A stretch of DNA of 64,000 nucleotides from NCBI RefSeq assembly GCF_028290625.1, contig NZ_JAQGJM010000030.1, forward strand, positions 1-64,000, read 5' to 3'. Position numbers and translations under genes: made by a program. Under the pieces are notes generated by a model. That model saw only the letters and a program-made list of their open reading frames with translations, was not told where the DNA came from and ran no database searches. The stretch comes from Devosia sp. GTDB taxonomy: Bacteria; Pseudomonadota; Alphaproteobacteria; Rhizobiales; Devosiaceae. Below are positions 27,346-36,313 of the stretch, in pieces (the first letter of the stretch is position 1; every line of letters starts with the position of its first letter).

Positions 27346-30300
27346 ATGAGCGGTCCCGGCTTCATCCATCTGCATGTGCATTCGGCGTATTCCCTGCTCG
27401 AGGGAGCGCTGCAGCTCGAAACGATCTTGAAGCTCGCCAAGGACGACCACCAACCGGCCCTGGGCATTGCCGATACCGGCAATCTGTTCGGGGCACTTGA
27501 ATTCTCGGAAAAGGCCGCCAAAAAGGGCATCCAGCCGCTGATCGGGGTGGAGCTGGCCGTCGATTTCGCCGCCACCGAAGAGCGCACCAATGAGCGCGGC
27601 AACCATACCCATTCGGCCAAATCCAGCGTTGTGCTGCTGGCCAGCAGCGAAACCGGCTTCGGCAATCTCTCGCGTCTCGTGTCCAAGGCCTATCTGCTTG
27701 GCGACGGCGGCGCTCCGCGCGCGCAGGTCGACTGGCTGGACCGCGATGGGCTCGATGGCATCATCTGCCTGACCGGCGGACCGGAAGGCGCGATCGACGC
27801 ATGCCTCGCAGCGGGGCAGGATGTCCATGCCTATCAACGGCTGGAGCGGCTGGAAAACCTGTTCGGCGATCGGCTCTATATCGAATTACAGCGCCACGGG
27901 CGGGTGCAGGAGGCCTCGGTCGAGCCGCGCCTGGTCGATTATGCCTACCGGCGCGGCATACCGCTGGTGGCCACCAATGAGCCGTTCTTCAAATCCGCCA
28001 AGGAATTCGAGGCCCACGATGCGCTGCTGGCGATTGCGGGCGGCACCGTGCTGGCGCAGACCGCGCGGCGTAAGCTGAACGACCAGTATTACTTCAAGAC
28101 CCGCGCCGAAATGGTCGAGCTGTTCACCGACCTGCCGGAGGCGCTCGATTCGACCATCGAGATCGCCCAGCGCATTGCCTACCGGCCCAAGACCCGCGCG
28201 CCGATTCTGCCCAAATTCGCTGCTGCGCCGGACCTGACCGACGACGAGGCCGTCGCCGTGGAGGCCGCCGCCCTGCGCAAGATGGCGGAGGAGGGGCTCG
28301 ACATGCGCATCGCCACCGTGGGCACCTCGCCGGGCAAGACCGAACAGGAATACCGCGACCGGCTGGAATTCGAGCTGGGCATCATCCAGTCGATGAAATT
28401 CCCCGGCTATTTCCTGATCGTGGCTGACTTCATCCGCTGGGCCAAGGCGCATGGCATTCCAGTTGGTCCCGGTCGTGGTTCGGGCGCCGGCTCGCTGGTG
28501 GCCTATGCGACGACGATTACCGATCTCGACCCGCTAGCCTACAATCTGTTGTTCGAGCGCTTCCTCAATCCGGAACGCGTGTCGATGCCGGATTTCGACA
28601 TCGACTTCTGCCAGGATCGCCGCGAAGAGGTGATCCAGTACGTCCAGACCAAGTACGGCACCGAGCAGGTCGCCCAGATCATCACTTTCGGAACGCTGCA
28701 GGCCCGCGCTGTGCTGCGCGACGTCGGGCGCGTGCTGCAAATGCCCTATGGGCAGGTCGATCGGCTGTGCAAGCTGGTGCCGGCCAATCCAGCCGATCCC
28801 TATTCGATCGAGCGCACCATGGCGGAGGTGCCGCAGTTCAAGCAGATGGCCGAGGAGGACGAGACCGTCCGCGAACTGGTCGCCATCGCCAAGAACCTCG
28901 AGGGCCTGTTCCGCCACGCCTCGACCCATGCCGCCGGTATCATCATTGGCGATCGGCCGCTGCAGGATCTGGCGCCGCTCTATCGCGATCCGCGTTCGGA
29001 CATGCCGGTCTGCCAATACAATATGAAGTGGAGCGAGGCGGCGGGCCTGGTGAAGTTCGACTTCCTCGGCCTCAAGACGCTGACCACCATCGATTACGCC
29101 GTCAAGATGATCAATCAGGACGGCGGCGACTTCCGTATCGAAGATATCCCGATCGACGACAAGCCCACCTACGACCTCTACGCGCGCGGCGACAGCTTTG
29201 GCGTGTTCCAGGTCGAGGGCGCCGGCATGCGGCGCGCCCTGGTGGACATGAAGCCCGACCGCTTCGAGGACATCATCGCTATCGTGGCGCTCTATCGCCC
29301 CGGTCCGATGGACAATATTCCCTTGTTCTGTGACCGCAAGCACGGGCGCGAGGAGGTGGAATATCCACATCCCGACCTCTCCAAGGTGCTCGACGAGACC
29401 TATGGCGTCATCGTCTACCAGGAACAGGTGATGCAGATCGCCCAGCTCCTGTCGGGCTATTCGCTCGGCGAAGCCGATATGCTGCGCCGCGCCATGGGCA
29501 AGAAGATCAAGGCGGAGATGGACGCGCAACGCGAGCGTTTCCGGGAAGGCTGCATCCGCTATGGCCTGAAACTGGGGCAGGCCGACACGATTTTCGACCT
29601 GCTGGCCAAGTTCGCCAATTACGGCTTCAACAAGAGCCATGCCGCAACTTATGCGCTGGTCTCCTATCAGACGGCCTATCTCAAGGCCCATTACCCCAAC
29701 GAATTCCTGGCGGCGTCGATGACGCTGGATATGGGCAATACCGACAAGCTGGCCGAATTCCGCAGCGAGTCCAAGCGCAACAAAATTGAACTGGTGGCAC
29801 CCAGCGTGAACCGCTCGGAAGCCGTTTTTTCGGTCAAGAACAAGGCCATCCATTATGGCCTCTGCGCGGTGAAAGGTGTTGGCCGGCAGGTGGCCGAGCA
29901 TATCGTCGAGGCTCGCAGCAATACGCCGTTCAAGGACCTGGGCGATTTCGCCCGCAGGGTCGATCCGCGCATTCTCTCCAAGCGTACGCTGGAGACGCTG
30001 GCCAATGCTGGCGCTTTCGACGATATCGTGCCGCGCCGCGAAGTGGCCTTCGGCGCCATCGAGGCCGTCATGGGCATGGCCCAGTCGCTGACCACCGAAC
30101 GCACCGCCGGACAGTGGAACATGTTCGATTCGGGGGAACCTGAGCCCATCAAGCTGCCAGCCGGCGTTGCGGCCTGGAGCACGACCGAGCGCGCCGATCG
30201 CGAACTCTCGGCCATTGGCTTCCACCTCTCCGCCCATCCGCTCGATGCCTATGCCGATCTGTTCGATCGCATGCGAGTGCAGAAATGGACCGATTTCGAA

Positions 30301-30801
30301 CGGGCGGTGAAGGACGGTGCCTCAGCGGGGCGGCTGGCCGGCACCATTTCCGGCCGCCAGGACCGCCGCACCCGCAAGGGCACGCCGATGATGATCCTGA
30401 CGCTCAGCGACCAGAGCGGCAGTTTCGAGGTCATCGCCTTTTCCGAGCAGATCAACGAGTTCGGCGGCATTCTGTCGTCGGGCAAATCGGTGATCCTGCA
30501 GGTCGGTGCCGATGAACGCGCCGAGGGCATCAGCCTGCGCCTGCTCTCGGCTGAGTTGATCGAGGGGGTGGCCGAAAAGGTCGATCGCCGGCTGACGGTG
30601 TTCGCCTCCGACTCCAAGGCTCTCGGCTCGATCAGCGCCCAGCTCAAGCGGGGCGGGGAGGGGTCCGTGAACTTCGTCGTCATCCGCGACGGCGGCGCCC
30701 GCGAATACGAAATCGAACTCCCCGGCAGCTACCGCCTGACCGCCGAAGTCGCCGGCGGCATCAAGGCTTTGGAAGGTGTCATGGACGTACGGTTCCACTG
30801 A
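27346..30801 (+). CDS. dnaE: DNA polymerase III alpha subunit
   Basis: 1151 residues, the replicative polymerase. The N-terminal PHP domain opens HLHVHSAYSLLEGA. The polymerase active-site aspartates are in VSMPDFDIDFCQDRR (near residue 405), with PVGPGRGSGAGSLVAY before it. The fingers, the tandem HhH, and a C-terminal OB domain (about 995-1080, GRLAGTISGRQDRRTRKG) are complete. Length, motif content and position after lolCD identify it as DnaE1, not the SOS mutagenic DnaE2/ImuC. It lies downstream of the LexA-controlled peptide gene, so part of its transcription could rise during SOS. Confidence 0.97.
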   Translation: MSGPGFIHLHVHSAYSLLEGALQLETILKLAKDDHQPALGIADTGNLFGALEFSEKAAKKGIQPLIGVELAVDFAATEERTNERGNHTHSAKSSVVLLASSETGFGNLSRLVSKAYLLGDGGAPRAQVDWLDRDGLDGIICLTGGPEGAIDACLAAGQDVHAYQRLERLENLFGDRLYIELQRHGRVQEASVEPRLVDYAYRRGIPLVATNEPFFKSAKEFEAHDALLAIAGGTVLAQTARRKLNDQYYFKTRAEMVELFTDLPEALDSTIEIAQRIAYRPKTRAPILPKFAAAPDLTDDEAVAVEAAALRKMAEEGLDMRIATVGTSPGKTEQEYRDRLEFELGIIQSMKFPGYFLIVADFIRWAKAHGIPVGPGRGSGAGSLVAYATTITDLDPLAYNLLFERFLNPERVSMPDFDIDFCQDRREEVIQYVQTKYGTEQVAQIITFGTLQARAVLRDVGRVLQMPYGQVDRLCKLVPANPADPYSIERTMAEVPQFKQMAEEDETVRELVAIAKNLEGLFRHASTHAAGIIIGDRPLQDLAPLYRDPRSDMPVCQYNMKWSEAAGLVKFDFLGLKTLTTIDYAVKMINQDGGDFRIEDIPIDDKPTYDLYARGDSFGVFQVEGAGMRRALVDMKPDRFEDIIAIVALYRPGPMDNIPLFCDRKHGREEVEYPHPDLSKVLDETYGVIVYQEQVMQIAQLLSGYSLGEADMLRRAMGKKIKAEMDAQRERFREGCIRYGLKLGQADTIFDLLAKFANYGFNKSHAATYALVSYQTAYLKAHYPNEFLAASMTLDMGNTDKLAEFRSESKRNKIELVAPSVNRSEAVFSVKNKAIHYGLCAVKGVGRQVAEHIVEARSNTPFKDLGDFARRVDPRILSKRTLETLANAGAFDDIVPRREVAFGAIEAVMGMAQSLTTERTAGQWNMFDSGEPEPIKLPAGVAAWSTTERADRELSAIGFHLSAHPLDAYADLFDRMRVQKWTDFERAVKDGASAGRLAGTISGRQDRRTRKGTPMMILTLSDQSGSFEVIAFSEQINEFGGILSSGKSVILQVGADERAEGISLRLLSAELIEGVAEKVDRRLTVFASDSKALGSISAQLKRGGEGSVNFVVIRDGGAREYEIELPGSYRLTAEVAGGIKALEGVMDVRFH

Positions 30802-30848
30802 GACGGCTTGAGACTTTCGCGTCTGCCTGCATGTCCGTTCTCTCTCTA

Positions 30849-30935
30849 GCGCCCTTCCCGGACTTGATCCGGGGGCCTTCTGCCGTTTGCGCCGAATTGA
30901 AAGTGGCCCGCGGATCAAGTCCGCGGGAAGGGCGC
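30849..30935. repeat. dispersed inverted repeat, family B copy 2
   Basis: GCGCCCTTCCCGGACTTGAT at the left and ATCAAGTCCGCGGGAAGGGC at the right, with AAAGTGGCC inside. It is the same family as 22211-22289. It lies 47 bases after dnaE and may serve as its terminator. Confidence 0.75.
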
Positions 30936-31168
30936 TTGGGGATAGGGCTCTGGTCATATCCCGAATCTGAGGACTGGGTGGATCGCAGCCCCCAAAAGCA
31001 GCGCGGGAGAGGTGAGCCGTGGCCCGTCCTCTCCCGCTAGGGGGTTTTCACCCTTGTCCCCACGCTGAAACGCGGGTCGATTGCTGATAGAGGCAGCCTG
31101 ACCGGTTTGGTTCGGCTTGCCAAGATGTCGCCGACATTGAGCTTAACCAGGTCTGAATGCTGCCGGCC
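30936..31168. other. intergenic region between dnaE and rpsB
   Basis: No gene seen. It contains a further perfect 10-bp inverted repeat, GCGGGAGAGG (31003-31012) with CCTCTCCCGC (31028-31037), followed by a short G/T-rich tract; a terminator or structured 3' end is possible. Confidence 0.45.
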
Positions 31169-31197
31169 TTGCGCTTGGGCGCCATTTCCCCTATATG
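31169..31197 (+). promoter_or_regulatory. probable rpsB promoter
   Basis: TTGCGC (31169-31174) and TATATG (31192-31197) with a 17-base spacer. It would give a leader of about 130 bases before rpsB, long enough for the translational autoregulation known for rpsB-tsf operons, though I see no recognised leader motif. Confidence 0.6.
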
Positions 31198-31334
31198 CGC
31201 GTTTGCGTTCGACTGCGTGTCGTCGCGATTTCACACACGAGGCAGGCGATCTGTTCAATCAGATTGCCATCCGGTGGCAGGCAACTGTCGCAAGGCTTCG
31301 TGGAGGCATCAACCGGTAAACAGGAGCAGCCATC

Positions 31335-32126
31335 ATGGCACTGCCCGAATTTTCTATGCGTCAATTGCTTGAAGCTGGCGTTCACTTTGGTCACCAGAAG
31401 CACCGCTGGAACCCCAAGATGGAACGCTACATTTTTGGCGTTCGCAACGACATCCACATTCTCGACCTGAGCCAGACCGTGCCGGCCCTGAGCCGCGCAC
31501 TGCAGCTCATCTCCGACACCGTTGCTGATGGCGGCCGCGTGCTGTTCGTCGGCACCAAGCGCCAGGCCGCTCCGCTGGTCGCCGAAGCTGCCAAGTCGTC
31601 GGCGCAGTACTTCGTCAACTCGCGCTGGCTCGGCGGTACGCTGACCAACTGGCAGACCATTTCGAAGTCGATTTCGCGCCTGCGCGAACTCGAAGCGATG
31701 GGTCCAGATGAGCTCGAAGGCCGCACCAAGAAGGAGCGCCTGATGATGAGCCGCGAGCAGGAGCGTCTTGAGCGCGACCTGGGCGGCATCAAGGACATGG
31801 GCAACCTGCCGTCCTTGCTGTTCATCATCGACACCAACAAGGAAGCCAATGCGATCAAGGAGGCCCGTCGCCTGGGCATCCCGGTGATCGCCATCGTCGA
31901 CACCAATTGCGATCCCGACACCGTCGATTTCGCGATCCCCGGCAATGACGACGCCAGCCGTGCGCTGGAACTCTATGTGTCGCTGGTCTCGCGCGCTGCG
32001 ATCGATGGCATTGGCCGCTCGTCGAGCGCCATGGGCACCGATCTGGGCGCCTCCGAACGCGCTCCCGTCGAGGAAGCGCTGCCGGAAGCCGATGCCGCTG
32101 CCGAGCCCGCACCAACCGTCAACTAA
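31335..32126 (+). CDS. rpsB: 30S ribosomal protein S2
   Basis: 263 residues. Starts [27 protein letters not shown] (part quoted), with the conserved FGHQ and NPKM motifs, then [18 protein letters not shown], a coiled-coil hairpin of about 40 residues and [16 protein letters not shown]. The C-terminal 25 residues are an acidic alanine/proline tail. A CAGGAGCAGC ribosome site precedes it. First gene of the translation/envelope supercluster. Confidence 0.97.
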   Translation: MALPEFSMRQLLEAGVHFGHQKHRWNPKMERYIFGVRNDIHILDLSQTVPALSRALQLISDTVADGGRVLFVGTKRQAAPLVAEAAKSSAQYFVNSRWLGGTLTNWQTISKSISRLRELEAMGPDELEGRTKKERLMMSREQERLERDLGGIKDMGNLPSLLFIIDTNKEANAIKEARRLGIPVIAIVDTNCDPDTVDFAIPGNDDASRALELYVSLVSRAAIDGIGRSSSAMGTDLGASERAPVEEALPEADAAAEPAPTVN

Positions 32127-32159
32127 GACGGCTATACGAGCCCCGTTTTATTGAACCAT

Positions 32160-32180
32160 GCGGCCCCGTTGCGGGGCCGC
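32160..32180 (+). promoter_or_regulatory. intercistronic hairpin between rpsB and tsf
   Basis: GCGGCCCC (32160-32167) pairs with GGGGCCGC (32173-32180) and ends four bases before the GAGGTG ribosome site of tsf. There is no T-tract, so it is more likely a stability or expression-tuning element than a full terminator. Confidence 0.6.
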
Positions 32181-32194
32181 CAAGAGGTGAACCT

Positions 32195-33127
32195 ATGGAA
32201 ATCACTGCTGGAATGGTCAAGCAGCTTCGCGACGCCACTGGTGTCGGGATGATGGACTGCAAGAAGGCCCTGGCTGAAACCGCTGGCGACATGGAAGCCG
32301 CGGTCGACTGGCTGCGCACCCGTGGCTTGGCCAAGGCCGCCAAGAAGGCCGACCGCATCGCCGCTGAAGGTCTGGTTGGGGTTGCCACCAATGGCACCAC
32401 GGCTGCCGTGGTCGAAGTCAACTCCGAGACCGATTTCGTGGCGCGGAACGAGCAGTTCCAGGCCATCGTCGGCAATGTTGCCAAGCTGGCGCTCGACGCC
32501 GATGGCGACGTCGTCAAGCTCGGCGAAATGCCCTTCCCTGCATCGGGTCATTCGGTTTCGGCCGAAATCACCGAAGCCATCGCCAAGATCGGCGAGAACA
32601 TGAACCTGCGCCGCACGGCGACCGTTTCGGTCACCGACGGCGTCGTGGAAAGCTATGTCCACTCGGCCGTCAAGCCGGGCCTGGGCAAGATGGGCATCCT
32701 CGTCGGTCTGGAATCGACCGGCGACAAGGCGGCTCTGTCGGCTCTCGGCAAGCAGTTGGCCATGCACATCGCAGCGACCAACCCGCTGTCGATCGATCCT
32801 GCTGATCTGGACCCGACTGTTGTCGCTCGTGAGCGCGCCATCATCCTGGAACAAGTCAAGGAATCGGGCAAGTCGGCTGAAATCGCCGAGAAGATGGTCG
32901 ATGGCCGCATGCGCAAGTACTTCGAAGAAGTCACGCTTTTGGCGCAGACCTTCGTGATCGACGGCGAGACCAAGGTCGGCGTCGCGATCAAGAATGCCGA
33001 AAAGGACGTTGGCGCCCCCATCAAGCTGACCAAGTTCGTGCGCTTCGCGCTCGGCGAGGGCATCGAGAAGGCCGTCACCGACTTTGCCGCCGAAGTGGCC
33101 GCCACTTCGGGCGTCAAGCAGAACTGA
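32195..33127 (+). CDS. tsf: translation elongation factor Ts
   Basis: 310 residues. EF-Ts recycles EF-Tu by GDP release. Its N-terminal UBA-like domain contains [19 protein letters not shown]; the EF-Tu contact motif reads [13 protein letters not shown] (about 75-87). The dimerisation core and C-terminal module follow, ending with [18 protein letters not shown]. Same operon as rpsB, 68 bases apart. Confidence 0.97.
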   Translation: MEITAGMVKQLRDATGVGMMDCKKALAETAGDMEAAVDWLRTRGLAKAAKKADRIAAEGLVGVATNGTTAAVVEVNSETDFVARNEQFQAIVGNVAKLALDADGDVVKLGEMPFPASGHSVSAEITEAIAKIGENMNLRRTATVSVTDGVVESYVHSAVKPGLGKMGILVGLESTGDKAALSALGKQLAMHIAATNPLSIDPADLDPTVVARERAIILEQVKESGKSAEIAEKMVDGRMRKYFEEVTLLAQTFVIDGETKVGVAIKNAEKDVGAPIKLTKFVRFALGEGIEKAVTDFAAEVAATSGVKQN

Positions 33128-33135
33128 TTGGTGAA

Positions 33136-33158
33136 GGCGGGCCGCGGGCCCGCCTTTT
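33136..33158 (+). terminator. intrinsic terminator after tsf
   Basis: GGCGGGCC (33136-33143) pairs with GGCCCGCC (33147-33154) over three bases and is followed by TTTT. It should end the rpsB-tsf transcript, so pyrH, about 170 bases further on, needs its own promoter in 33159-33324; no clear one was found. Confidence 0.8.
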
Positions 33159-33324
33159 GCTCTCTGCCGAGGGCGGTGCCTAAACCGGTATCGATCGAGC
33201 ACAATGTCTTAAACCTGATGGCAATTCGTACTCGCCGGTGCTTCCCACTGGACGGGCATATGCACTAGGGTCTGCCGGTCGCCGGATTCGGCGCCCCATC
33301 ATCAATTTCCAGAGGGGTTTGCCA

Positions 33325-34044
33325 ATGGCGCCGGTTTTCAAGCGTATTTTGCTCAAGGTCTCGGGCGAAGCGCTGGCCGGTGATCAGTCATTTGGCATCG
33401 AGCCCGAATTTCTGCATTCCGTGGCCGAACAGATCGCCGATGCTTCCAAGGCCGGCGTGCAGATCGCCATCGTCATCGGCGCTGGTAACATTTTCCGCGG
33501 CATGGCCGTGGCTGCCGGCGGCACTGATCGGGTCACCGCCGACCTGATGGGCATGCTCGGCACGGTGATTAACTCGCTGGCGCTGTCGAATGCCATTTCC
33601 CGCCAGGGTGTCAAATCCAAGGTCTTTTCAGCGCTGACCATGCCGTCGGTCGCCGACAGTTTTACCGCGCGCGCCGCCAAGGCCGCGCTGGATGAAGGCT
33701 ATGTGGTGGTGTGTGCCGGGGGCACTGGCAACCCGTTCTTCACCACCGACACGGCGGCGGCGCTGAAGGCGATCGAGCTCGAATGCGACGTGCTGCTCAA
33801 GGGCACCAAGGTCGATGGCGTCTATTCGGACGATCCCAACAAGAACCCCGACGCCGTACGCTATGACACCGTGAGCTATGACGAAGTCATCGGAAAGAAC
33901 CTCAAGGTCATGGATACGGCCGCATTTGCCCTTGCTCGCGACAATTTGTTGCCCATAATTGTCTATGCACTGGGAGATAAAGCAGGCTTGGCCGGCGTAT
34001 TGGCCGGCGAGACGCGCAGTACGCGCGTCGGCCTGCCGCTATAA
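33325..34044 (+). CDS. pyrH: UMP kinase
   Basis: 239 residues from ATG 33325 with an AGAGGGG ribosome site; the frame is open further up but unconserved. Amino-acid-kinase fold: KRILLKVSGEALAG at the N terminus binds phosphate, followed by IGAGNIFRG, ADLMGMLGTVINSLAL, and VCAGGTGNPFFTTDTAAALKA for ATP/GTP regulation. It phosphorylates UMP for pyrimidine nucleotide supply. The following gene frr is 18 bases away. Confidence 0.97.
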   Translation: MAPVFKRILLKVSGEALAGDQSFGIEPEFLHSVAEQIADASKAGVQIAIVIGAGNIFRGMAVAAGGTDRVTADLMGMLGTVINSLALSNAISRQGVKSKVFSALTMPSVADSFTARAAKAALDEGYVVVCAGGTGNPFFTTDTAAALKAIELECDVLLKGTKVDGVYSDDPNKNPDAVRYDTVSYDEVIGKNLKVMDTAAFALARDNLLPIIVYALGDKAGLAGVLAGETRSTRVGLPL

Positions 34045-34062
34045 GATATAAGGAAGACGATA

Positions 34063-34620
34063 ATGGCCGGCTATTCACTGAACGATCTCAAAACCCGCAT
34101 GCAGAAATCGATCGCCTCGCTGCGCGACGAATTGATAGGCCTGCGCACGGGCCGCGCCAGCGCCAGCTTGCTGGAGCCGGTGTCGGTGGAAGCCTATGGC
34201 TCGCGCACCCCGCTGAGCCAGTTGGCCACCATCACCGTGCCGGAGCCGCGCATGCTCAGCGTTCAGGTCTGGGATCGCCAACTCGCCAATGCTGTTGAAA
34301 AAGCCATCCGCGACAGCGGCCTGGGGCTCAACCCGATGGGGGAGGGGCAGGTGATCCGCGTGCCGCTGCCCGAACTGAACGAAGAGCGCCGCCGCGACTT
34401 AACCAAGGTCGCCCACAACTATGCCGAGGCGGCCCGCGTCGCCATCCGCCACATCCGCCGCGACGGCATGGATGCGCTCAAGAAGGCGGAGAAAGATGGC
34501 GATATGAGCCAGGACGATGCGCGTGTACAAACTGACGTGGTCCAGAAGACCACCGACGCACATGTGGCCGAGGTCGATGCGCTGGTAGCGGCCAAAGAAG
34601 CAGAAATCATGCAGGTCTAG
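34063..34620 (+). CDS. frr: ribosome recycling factor
   Basis: 185 residues. Near-tRNA-shaped factor that splits post-termination ribosomes with EF-G. It has the family's opening ([24 protein letters not shown]), the second beta-barrel domain with [13 protein letters not shown], and the long helix ending with [19 protein letters not shown]. Ribosome site AAGGAAGA. Length is standard. Confidence 0.97.
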   Translation: MAGYSLNDLKTRMQKSIASLRDELIGLRTGRASASLLEPVSVEAYGSRTPLSQLATITVPEPRMLSVQVWDRQLANAVEKAIRDSGLGLNPMGEGQVIRVPLPELNEERRRDLTKVAHNYAEAARVAIRHIRRDGMDALKKAEKDGDMSQDDARVQTDVVQKTTDAHVAEVDALVAAKEAEIMQV

Positions 34621-34653
34621 GACCTCATGACCAGCTGCGCCGGGAGGGCGTAG

Positions 34654-35415
34654 ATGTCCAGCGACTCCGCCATCAACGCCGAACCCGCGCAGCGTCCGCG
34701 CCTGCGCATTCCCGCACATATCGGCATGATCATGGACGGCAATGGCCGCTGGGCCAAGGCCCGCGGCAAGCTGCGCACCGAAGGCCATATCGAGGGCGTC
34801 AAGGCGCTGCGCAATCTGGTCGAACTGTGTATCAATTACGGCGTCGCCAACCTGACGGTGTTCAGTTTCTCGTCCGAGAACTGGACCCGTCCGCGCGATG
34901 AAATCGCTTTCATCTTCAATCTGCTGCGCCGGTTTGTTGCATCTGATTTGCAAAAGCTGATTCGCAACAATGTAAAGGTGCGCATCATCGGCTCGCGCGC
35001 CGGCCTTGAGCCCTCGCTGATCCGCCTGATCGACGATGTGGAGGCCAAGACGGCCGCCAATACAGGGCTGACCTTGATCGTTGCCTTCAACTATGGCGGC
35101 AAGGCCGAGATCACCGACGCGACGCGACTGATTGCCCGTGAAGTGGCTGCCGGCCGGCTCAGTCCCGACGATATTACCGAAGCCACCGTCGAGCGCGCGC
35201 TCTATACCTACGGCATTCCCGACCCCGACCTGATCATCCGCACCAGCGGCGAACAGCGGATCTCCAACTTCCTGCTCTGGCAGGCCGCCTATTCGGAATT
35301 CGTCTTCGTGGACGAATATTGGCCCGATTTCGACGAGGCCAGCTTCCTTCGCGTACTCGAAACCTTCTCCCTGCGCGACCGGCGCTATGGTGGCATCGAG
35401 GCGAAATCGCCTTGA
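34654..35415 (+). CDS. uppS: undecaprenyl diphosphate synthase
   Basis: 253 residues. Cis-prenyltransferase that builds the C55 lipid carrier for peptidoglycan and LPS. The first motif IPAHIGMIMDGNGRWAKARG contains the catalytic aspartate; FSFSSENWTRP and the C-terminal DLIIRTSGEQRISNFLLWQ with RTSGE are intact. Ribosome site GGGAGGGCG. The stop overlaps the cdsA start (TTGA). Confidence 0.96.
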   Translation: MSSDSAINAEPAQRPRLRIPAHIGMIMDGNGRWAKARGKLRTEGHIEGVKALRNLVELCINYGVANLTVFSFSSENWTRPRDEIAFIFNLLRRFVASDLQKLIRNNVKVRIIGSRAGLEPSLIRLIDDVEAKTAANTGLTLIVAFNYGGKAEITDATRLIAREVAAGRLSPDDITEATVERALYTYGIPDPDLIIRTSGEQRISNFLLWQAAYSEFVFVDEYWPDFDEASFLRVLETFSLRDRRYGGIEAKSP

Positions 35416-36272
35416 CCAATCCCGGCGATCCCGCTGCCGACCCAACTCCCAATCGTCGCCGTAACTGGGCCGATCTTGGCCCCCGCGTCGGTTCGGCACT
35501 GGTCCTGATCGCCATCACCGCCACGACCCTCTATCTGGGGGGATATCTGTTTGCCCTGGTCGTCGGCATCGTCTTTGCCGGCGTGTATCGCGAGTGGGAG
35601 ACCATGGTCACCCGCAAGCCGCTGACGCCGACCGGCATGGTGTTGATCGCCCTGGTGGCGATTTCGGCGCCCCTCTATCCGCTTTGGGGCATGGCCGGCA
35701 CTGCCTGGGTCATCGCCTTGGCCTGCCTCATCGCGCTGGCGGTTCGAGGGGAAGGCGTCCTCTGGCGCGTTGGCGGCCTGGTGCTTATGGGCGCGATCGT
35801 GGTCGCAGTCCTGGCCATGCGCGGCACCAATCTCAATGGGGTGTGGGCCGGCGTCTATCTCGGCACCGTGGTGTGGGGCACCGATTCGGCGGCGTTCTTC
35901 GCCGGACGCCAGATCGGCGGCGAAAAGCTGGCGCCCGATATCTCGCCCTCCAAGACCTGGTCCGGTGCATTGGGCGGGCTGTCGCTGGGCACCACTGCTG
36001 GCCTGATCGTCTGGATTATCGCCACCGATTCGCCGTGGTGGATCGGCCTGATCATATCCGCCATCATCAGTATTCTCGGCCAGTTGGGCGACCTCAGCGA
36101 GAGCGCGGCAAAGCGCCACTTCCGGATCAAGGACAGCGGCGATATCATTCCCGGACATGGCGGCCTGATGGATCGGCTCGACAGCCTCACATTTGGCGTG
36201 TTGTTCGTGCTGCTGCTGGGCACGCTGCATGCCGGTTTTGGCGCCGTGGCAGAGGGCCTGCTGTTCTGGTGA
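35412..36272 (+). CDS. cdsA: phosphatidate cytidylyltransferase
   Basis: 286 residues from a TTG at 35412 overlapping the uppS stop; this leaves about 20 polar residues before the first helix. Multi-span membrane enzyme making CDP-diacylglycerol for phospholipids. The signature is in the C-terminal half: SESAAKRHFRIKDSGDIIPG, then HGGLMDRLDSL, preceded by the SPSKTWSGALGG motif. rseP follows after 41 bases; dxr, normally located here in related genomes, is absent. Confidence 0.93.
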   Translation: MTNPGDPAADPTPNRRRNWADLGPRVGSALVLIAITATTLYLGGYLFALVVGIVFAGVYREWETMVTRKPLTPTGMVLIALVAISAPLYPLWGMAGTAWVIALACLIALAVRGEGVLWRVGGLVLMGAIVVAVLAMRGTNLNGVWAGVYLGTVVWGTDSAAFFAGRQIGGEKLAPDISPSKTWSGALGGLSLGTTAGLIVWIIATDSPWWIGLIISAIISILGQLGDLSESAAKRHFRIKDSGDIIPGHGGLMDRLDSLTFGVLFVLLLGTLHAGFGAVAEGLLFW

Positions 36273-36313
36273 TACCGCATCCCGCGCGGTGATCACCGCC
36301 GATAAGGAAGACC

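Noticed and set aside
27346-30801. dnaE as the SOS mutagenic DnaE2/ImuC because of the LexA box upstream
   Set aside because: Length 1151, complete PHP domain, lolCD-dnaE context, and no imuA/imuB beside it identify the replicative enzyme.
32160-32180. Full terminator between rpsB and tsf
   Set aside because: No T-tract follows; the hairpin runs straight into the tsf ribosome site, and the two genes are normally one operon.
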